Source: a virus
Length of the DNA stretch: 24,932 bases
Virus record (IMG/VR): IMGVR_UViG_3300027801_001462
Coordinates: 1-24,932 of that record
Direction: 5' to 3' (one strand)
Shown here: one piece after another, positions 21,897 to 24,932 of the stretch
How positions within the stretch are numbered: position 1 is the stretch's first letter
Layout: every line of letters starts with the position of its first letter
Translations under genes and position numbers: made by a program
Notes under the pieces: generated by a model
What the model was told of the DNA's origin: nothing
What the model saw: only the letters and a program-made list of their open reading frames with translations
Database searches by the model: none

Positions 21897-23108
21897 ATGA
21901 CAGTTAACAAAGGTCTAACATCACTTATAGATTCGGATCCTAACCTCAGCAATCAGGCATTGGAAAATGCAATCAACGAACTAAAGATAGGATGGGTAGT
22001 AGCATCTATAGAACTAGACACTGCTATCACAGACAACACAGTTTTAAGTACTTCACAGAAGAATGATGTAAAAAACACAATTAATAATATAGCATATCTC
22101 AATGTAGGACGTTACCTGAATGATATGATACGACACACCAACACAATACTCGACGGATCTATAATGCCGTTTGACGCAAGTGTAGAAACTAAAACATTCA
22201 CATTCATAGAAGCACTGCAAACAGTAGATGCATTACAGACAACCATTCCAGATCTTTTTGGTGTGCCAGCTTCTTCAAAAAGCAGAAGCGTAAACAACCA
22301 CTTTGGCATACTAAACAACATGTTTACAGCAGTGTTCACAAGCATGAAAGAAGCAATAACATTTATCAATGCAGGTGACCTAGCACAGGACACAGAATAC
22401 CAAACAGCATTAACTGATCTAAAAAATTTTATAGCATCTGTTGTGGGCGACAGCACAGACTTTCAACAAACACTTAATACATTTGCATCAGCAGTGGCCA
22501 TGACAGCAACAGCATTTGATTCACCATTACAATTAGGTGAGTATGCTTCAAGAAGAACACAGCTCATTAGTGACAGAAACAGCATAGTGACACAACAGAC
22601 TCTAGAGAATTCTAACATAATAAGTTTGAGAACATACATAGAAACAATCACTAATAACGATGCACTTGCAGGCTTGGCCGAAAACAAAGACATGAGAGAT
22701 TTACTAACCAACGTTTCACAGAATACAACATGGCAAAAGTACTATAATGATTACGAAACTAATGTGTCGAATATAAATCCAATATATGAAATATCAACTG
22801 ACTCTGACAAGTCAAGTGTAATTAACGCAGTACTTCAATCCAGAGGACTGCCTGATGTAACTGACTATCTGGATTTTCCGGCTGTGGCTAAAAAGGCTAC
22901 ACGAGATAATAGAATCGACGTTAAAGACTATGAGTTTTATTCCATAGAACAAATCATAACAAAAAGCTGTGAACAGTTGGGAATAATAACTGCCAACAGA
23001 ATTATACAAGATCAAAGTAATACACTACTGAATAACATGAACGACAATGATAGAGCTATTGTGGCAAATGAGTTAGATCTAAATGAATCAACAAATACAT
23101 TAAGTTAA
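21897..23108 (+). CDS. Probable baseplate/virion structural protein, family not recognised
   Basis: The 403-residue protein has no Cys-rich, membrane or catalytic motifs; it is Asn/Thr/Ser-rich and helical (ALENAINELKIGWVVASIEL, NNHFGILNNMFTAVFTSMKE, ITKSCEQLGIITANRI). A weak Shine-Dalgarno (GCAGGATAACA) precedes the ATG, 2 bp after the PAAR gene. Joint transcription with the spike tip suggests a tail or baseplate part; this is inference from position only. The next gene follows after 1 bp. Confidence 0.65.
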   Translation: MTVNKGLTSLIDSDPNLSNQALENAINELKIGWVVASIELDTAITDNTVLSTSQKNDVKNTINNIAYLNVGRYLNDMIRHTNTILDGSIMPFDASVETKTFTFIEALQTVDALQTTIPDLFGVPASSKSRSVNNHFGILNNMFTAVFTSMKEAITFINAGDLAQDTEYQTALTDLKNFIASVVGDSTDFQQTLNTFASAVAMTATAFDSPLQLGEYASRRTQLISDRNSIVTQQTLENSNIISLRTYIETITNNDALAGLAENKDMRDLLTNVSQNTTWQKYYNDYETNVSNINPIYEISTDSDKSSVINAVLQSRGLPDVTDYLDFPAVAKKATRDNRIDVKDYEFYSIEQIITKSCEQLGIITANRIIQDQSNTLLNNMNDNDRAIVANELDLNESTNTLS

Positions 23109-23109
23109 C

Positions 23110-23817
23110 ATGTTTGCAGATGTAATAGGCGACTGGCCCACACATGAAAGATTTATACTAACCTCATGTGACAACAAGTACTTTGAGCAGTACTTCCCTA
23201 GATTTTACAAGACCTACAAAAAACACTGGCAGTTACCAATTCATGTACACATAATCGATCCGTCTGATGAATCAATACAAAAACTAGACAAACTAGAGTT
23301 GTCATACACGCACTGCACAACTGATCCTGCAGTTTTGAAATGGCAATACTCATATGAAACTTACTGTCAAGCACAGAGGTTTATACTGTTGGGATTCAAT
23401 TTATTAGATAATCAATCAGTGACTGTTGCAGATGTAGATTCTTATGCGTTAAAAACGCCAAACAGCACTCAGCAACAGCAATTAAGTTCTGATATGGCAT
23501 TTACTGTATATAACGGAAGATACATGGCAACCTTTTGCAACTTCCATCACAGTCGTAGAGAGCAAGCCAAACAAGCCGCAGAGAAAATGATAGACTTGTT
23601 GAAAAATACAGATACCATCGGGGTTGATCAATTGTGCATCAAACAATCTTTTAACGGATTGCCCTACAACACTCTAAAACACGGTGAGTGGATAAGACAC
23701 TATGACGTTAAGACAGAAACAGATTTACAACAGCACAATAACTGTTTGATATATCATGAAAAAGGAACTAGAGGCAAACACAAAACAGTGGAGACCACAT
23801 GGACAGATATAAAGTAA
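23110..23817 (+). CDS. Glycosyltransferase-like protein (GT-A type)
   Basis: The 235-residue protein has a GT-A-like plan: strand RFILTSCDNKYFEQYFPRF at the N-terminus, SVTVADVDSYAL around residue 112 as a candidate DxD metal/nucleotide-sugar site (DVD), GVDQLCIKQSF near residue 175, and a final IYHEKGTRGKHK with basic residues typical of diphosphate binding. The family is not certain. It overlaps the methyltransferase gene at 23799 by 19 bp, so glycosylation and methylation of one substrate are likely coupled. It comes directly after probable baseplate genes. Confidence 0.55.
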   Translation: MFADVIGDWPTHERFILTSCDNKYFEQYFPRFYKTYKKHWQLPIHVHIIDPSDESIQKLDKLELSYTHCTTDPAVLKWQYSYETYCQAQRFILLGFNLLDNQSVTVADVDSYALKTPNSTQQQQLSSDMAFTVYNGRYMATFCNFHHSRREQAKQAAEKMIDLLKNTDTIGVDQLCIKQSFNGLPYNTLKHGEWIRHYDVKTETDLQQHNNCLIYHEKGTRGKHKTVETTWTDIK

Positions 23818-24365
23818 TAGCAAAATTCGCCAAGCAAAACAACTGGAAGCAAGGGCTAGAACTGGGCGTTTGGGTAGGAGTCACTACATTCTACATGATG
23901 AGAGAAACAGATGTAAAGATGTATTGTGTTGACTCATGGGAAGAACAACCAGACAATCCAGAGTACGATTGGCAGTTCAACAAGAAACCTAGGTGGAAGG
24001 ATGGGAAACTGAAGGTTGAAGAATTCACCAACGAGAATCAAGCATGGGATCACAACAAGAACGAGCGTCATTTCAGAGACAACGCCCAACAATGGGGAGA
24101 TAGGATAACCATAATAAAAGGCAGATCACTTGCAATCATAGATCAAATACCCAATAACAGCATGGACTTTATATTCCACGATTCAGATCACTCATACCCA
24201 TTTGTTAAAAACGAGATAGAAGCTTACTTGCCCAAACTCAAATCGGGTGGCTATTCCATGGGGGACGACTATAATTGGGGTACAGTTGAGAAATCAGTTG
24301 TAGAAGCATTTGGTGAGAATCACCGAGTTACAGGCAAAGGCGTCTGGTATTCAATAAAAAATTAG
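23799..24365 (+). CDS. Class I SAM-dependent methyltransferase (Methyltransf_24-like)
   Basis: The 188-residue protein has SAM motif I at about residues 19-30 (GLELGVWVGVTT), an acidic residue after strand 2 (YCVDSWE), and the family-typical segment MDFIFHDSDHSYPFVKNEIE followed by LKSGGYSMGDDYNW. The HDSDHSY stretch fits the Methyltransf_24 group, often linked to carbohydrate or natural-product O-methylation. The middle part is Trp/Asn/Lys-rich. The gene overlaps the glycosyltransferase-like gene upstream and the reverse gene downstream (by 4 bp). This is the third methyltransferase type in the window, unrelated in detail to the pair at 1 and 3988 and to the FkbM protein. Confidence 0.82.
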   Translation: MDRYKVIAKFAKQNNWKQGLELGVWVGVTTFYMMRETDVKMYCVDSWEEQPDNPEYDWQFNKKPRWKDGKLKVEEFTNENQAWDHNKNERHFRDNAQQWGDRITIIKGRSLAIIDQIPNNSMDFIFHDSDHSYPFVKNEIEAYLPKLKSGGYSMGDDYNWGTVEKSVVEAFGENHRVTGKGVWYSIKN

Positions 24366-24565
24366 ATCTTTTCACAATCAATAACAATACTCTCAAATGG
24401 TATGTCCATTCGGATAAAAGTATCTGTCATCTCGTAGAATTTAACTCCGGCCGACTGCTCACAGACCTGTTGTGTTGGGTAAGTTTGTTTGGTGTTTTCG
24501 TAATATGTCGTACATTCCGGAACACCGTTCATCAAAATACACATAACTAGCACCATTTTAAACAT
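24362..24565 (-). CDS. Small secreted-type protein of unknown function
   Basis: The 67-residue protein begins with a short hydrophobic leader (FKMVLVMCILMNG) that looks like a signal peptide or membrane anchor, followed by a region with three cysteines (PECTTYY, QQVCEQ, VIDCEKI). An ATTAAATA box ends exactly 6 nt before the ATG at 24565, and the gene is translated away from the tmRNA. The Met at 24556 is an alternative start. An envelope-directed small phage protein is likely; function unknown. Confidence 0.65.
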   Translation of the reverse strand: MFKMVLVMCILMNGVPECTTYYENTKQTYPTQQVCEQSAGVKFYEMTDTFIRMDIPFESIVIDCEKI

Positions 24566-24570
24566 AAAAC

Positions 24571-24578
24571 TATTTAAT
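24571..24578 (-). promoter_or_regulatory. Late promoter box (ATTAAATA)
   Basis: On the minus strand the last A (24571) is exactly 6 nt before the A of the ATG at 24565. It separates the small secreted gene from the tmRNA. A weak 5-bp hairpin AAGTG-CCC-CACTT lies beside it at 24580-24592. Confidence 0.55.
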
Positions 24579-24629
24579 TCAAGTGCCCCACTTCTGTTGC
24601 AAGGCAGGGGCCGCCCCTGAAATTGTTGG

Positions 24630-24701
24630 TTATTACGCCGCTAATCTCAATTCAGAAGTGCTAACTGTTAAGTCAGCAAATCCTAATGCTTTTTTGTTTG
24701 C
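24630..24701 (-). other. tmRNA tag-peptide reading frame
   Basis: From a GCA (Ala) resume codon at 24701 the frame encodes 22 residues, starting ANKKALGF and ending ELRLAA, followed by two TAA stops (24635-24630). The Ala-Asn start and Leu-Ala-Ala end are standard for tmRNA tags that direct ClpXP-type proteolysis. At 22 residues it is longer than the E. coli tag (ANDENYALAA). Confidence 0.88.
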
Positions 24702-24789
24702 ATTTAAAACTTGGCCGTTACCTCGTTCCAACTGGATAAACTCCACATCTCTTTACACGTCCGTCGATCCTATTTCACCCCCGGAAGGG

Positions 24790-24811
24790 ATTACATAAGC
24801 CACCATGTAAT
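24790..24811 (-). other. Hairpin in the tmRNA intervening segment
   Basis: A perfect 7-bp inverted repeat (ATTACAT and ATGTAAT) with an 8-nt loop lies between the CCA end of the acceptor piece and the G-run that starts the coding piece. In permuted tmRNA genes this segment is cut out; the hairpin would present both processing sites side by side. Confidence 0.75.
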
Positions 24812-24886
24812 AAAATGGTGGAGGTGGTCGGTACTGCCCCGACGTCCGCAACGTTTATTCCAAATGCTTCAACGTCTACAATTATA

Positions 24887-24915
24887 ATTATACCTTAAGG
24901 TTGACTCTTTGTCAA
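24887..24915 (-). promoter_or_regulatory. Consensus sigma70 promoter of the tmRNA
   Basis: On the minus strand TTGACA (24915-24910) and TATAAT (24892-24887) are separated by exactly 17 bp, a perfect match to the bacterial housekeeping consensus. Transcription would start at about 24880, directly before the acceptor piece. Confidence 0.88.
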
Positions 24916-24928
24916 CAAGAAGTATAAT
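24901..24928 (+). promoter_or_regulatory. Divergent sigma70 promoter reading out of the window
   Basis: On the plus strand TTGACT (24901-24906) and TATAAT (24923-24928) are 16 bp apart. Its -35 box is one arm of the inverted repeat GTTGAC-TCTTT-GTCAAC (24900-24916), whose other arm is the -35 box of the tmRNA promoter. The transcript would begin just past the window end. Confidence 0.6.
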
Positions 24929-24932
24929 TAGA

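Larger units (their letters stand above)
24600..24879 (-). ncRNA. ssrA: Permuted two-piece tmRNA
   Basis: Read on the minus strand, the acceptor piece comes first. T-arm GTCGG/CCGAC with loop GGCAGTA (24843-24827), then CACCTCC (24826-24820), A and encoded CCA ending at 24816. A 33-nt spacer follows, with hairpin ATTACAT/ATGTAAT (24811-24790). The coding piece begins at 24782 with GGGGGTG, then AAATAGGATCGACGG, a hallmark of tmRNA 5' ends. GGGGGTG and CACCTCC form a 7-bp acceptor stem with a G3-U70 wobble, the alanyl-tRNA synthetase identity element. GTTTATCC (24741-24734) can pair with GGAATAAAC (24861-24853) through one bulge to hold the pieces together. The tag frame is at 24701-24630 and hairpin CAGGGG-CGG-CCCCTG at 24619-24605. 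The outer ends are approximate. tmRNA rescues stalled ribosomes and tags the nascent chain. Confidence 0.9.

Noticed and set aside
24583-24798. Forward ORF of 71 codons over the tmRNA
   Set aside because: It is the antisense shadow of a structured RNA whose acceptor stem, CCA, tag frame and promoter are on the minus strand. The ORF has no ribosome site or late promoter box.
24600-24879. tmRNA as an att site remnant of an integrated element
   Set aside because: The gene is complete, with promoter and both pieces, and no integrase or flanking repeat is seen. T4-type phages are lytic.
1-24932. CRISPR array, transposon or tRNA genes
   Set aside because: I saw no regularly spaced repeats, no transposase or terminal inverted repeats, and no cloverleaf apart from the tRNA-like part of the tmRNA.

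Overview
This window looks like the genome of a marine T4-type myovirus. It is AT-rich and tightly packed, with short or overlapping gene junctions. It carries a class Ia ribonucleotide reductase pair, a gp5.4-like PAAR spike tip, a beta-helix tail-fibre-like protein and many auxiliary enzymes, and genes are preceded by TAAATA boxes resembling the T4 late promoter. I infer a virus related to T4-like cyanophages and pelagiphages. A permuted two-piece tmRNA at the right end fits an alphaproteobacterial host such as SAR11, although some cyanobacteria also have permuted tmRNA. The host call is inference.

Layout. 1-4650 is a modification island: a truncated SAM methyltransferase, a reverse-strand class I glutamine amidotransferase, a ferritin-like di-iron protein, two related 2OG-Fe(II) oxygenase-like proteins around a sulfotransferase-like protein, and a second methyltransferase that is a paralogue of the first. 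4677-7991 holds a small unknown gene, an amidinotransferase, an unknown protein and a protein with KWDG/EGFV/KLV motifs of covalent nucleotidyltransferases (ligase fold). 7950-10166 holds a reverse glycosyltransferase-like gene, an unknown gene and an FkbM methyltransferase. 10269-13532 holds a small, probably abundant protein with the best Shine-Dalgarno in the window, a holin-like protein and several unknown or virion-like genes. 13533-17879 holds a reverse radical SAM enzyme, a PD-(D/E)XK nuclease, a reverse SGNH hydrolase-like gene and a tail-fibre/pectate-lyase-like protein. 18042-21547 is nrdA-nrdB. 21583-24365 is the PAAR tip, an unknown probably structural protein, a glycosyltransferase-like protein and a methyltransferase. 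The right end has a small secreted-type reverse gene and then, on the minus strand, the tmRNA with a perfect TTGACA-N17-TATAAT promoter.

Expression logic. Several genes have an NNTAAATA box whose last A lies exactly 6 nt (sometimes 7-9) before the A of the ATG. With T4 late-promoter geometry this predicts leaderless or nearly leaderless mRNAs. In contrast the ferritin-like gene and the gene at 10269 have a TAAATA box, a true leader and a Shine-Dalgarno, and each is followed by a nearly identical terminator-plus-promoter cassette. nrdA, one methyltransferase and the tmRNA have sigma70-type promoters, consistent with early transcription by host polymerase.

The standout is the phage-encoded permuted tmRNA (about 24600-24879, minus strand). 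It has a 7-bp acceptor stem with the G3-U70 alanine identity pair, an encoded CCA, and a 22-residue tag frame starting at a GCA resume codon and ending LAA plus two stops.
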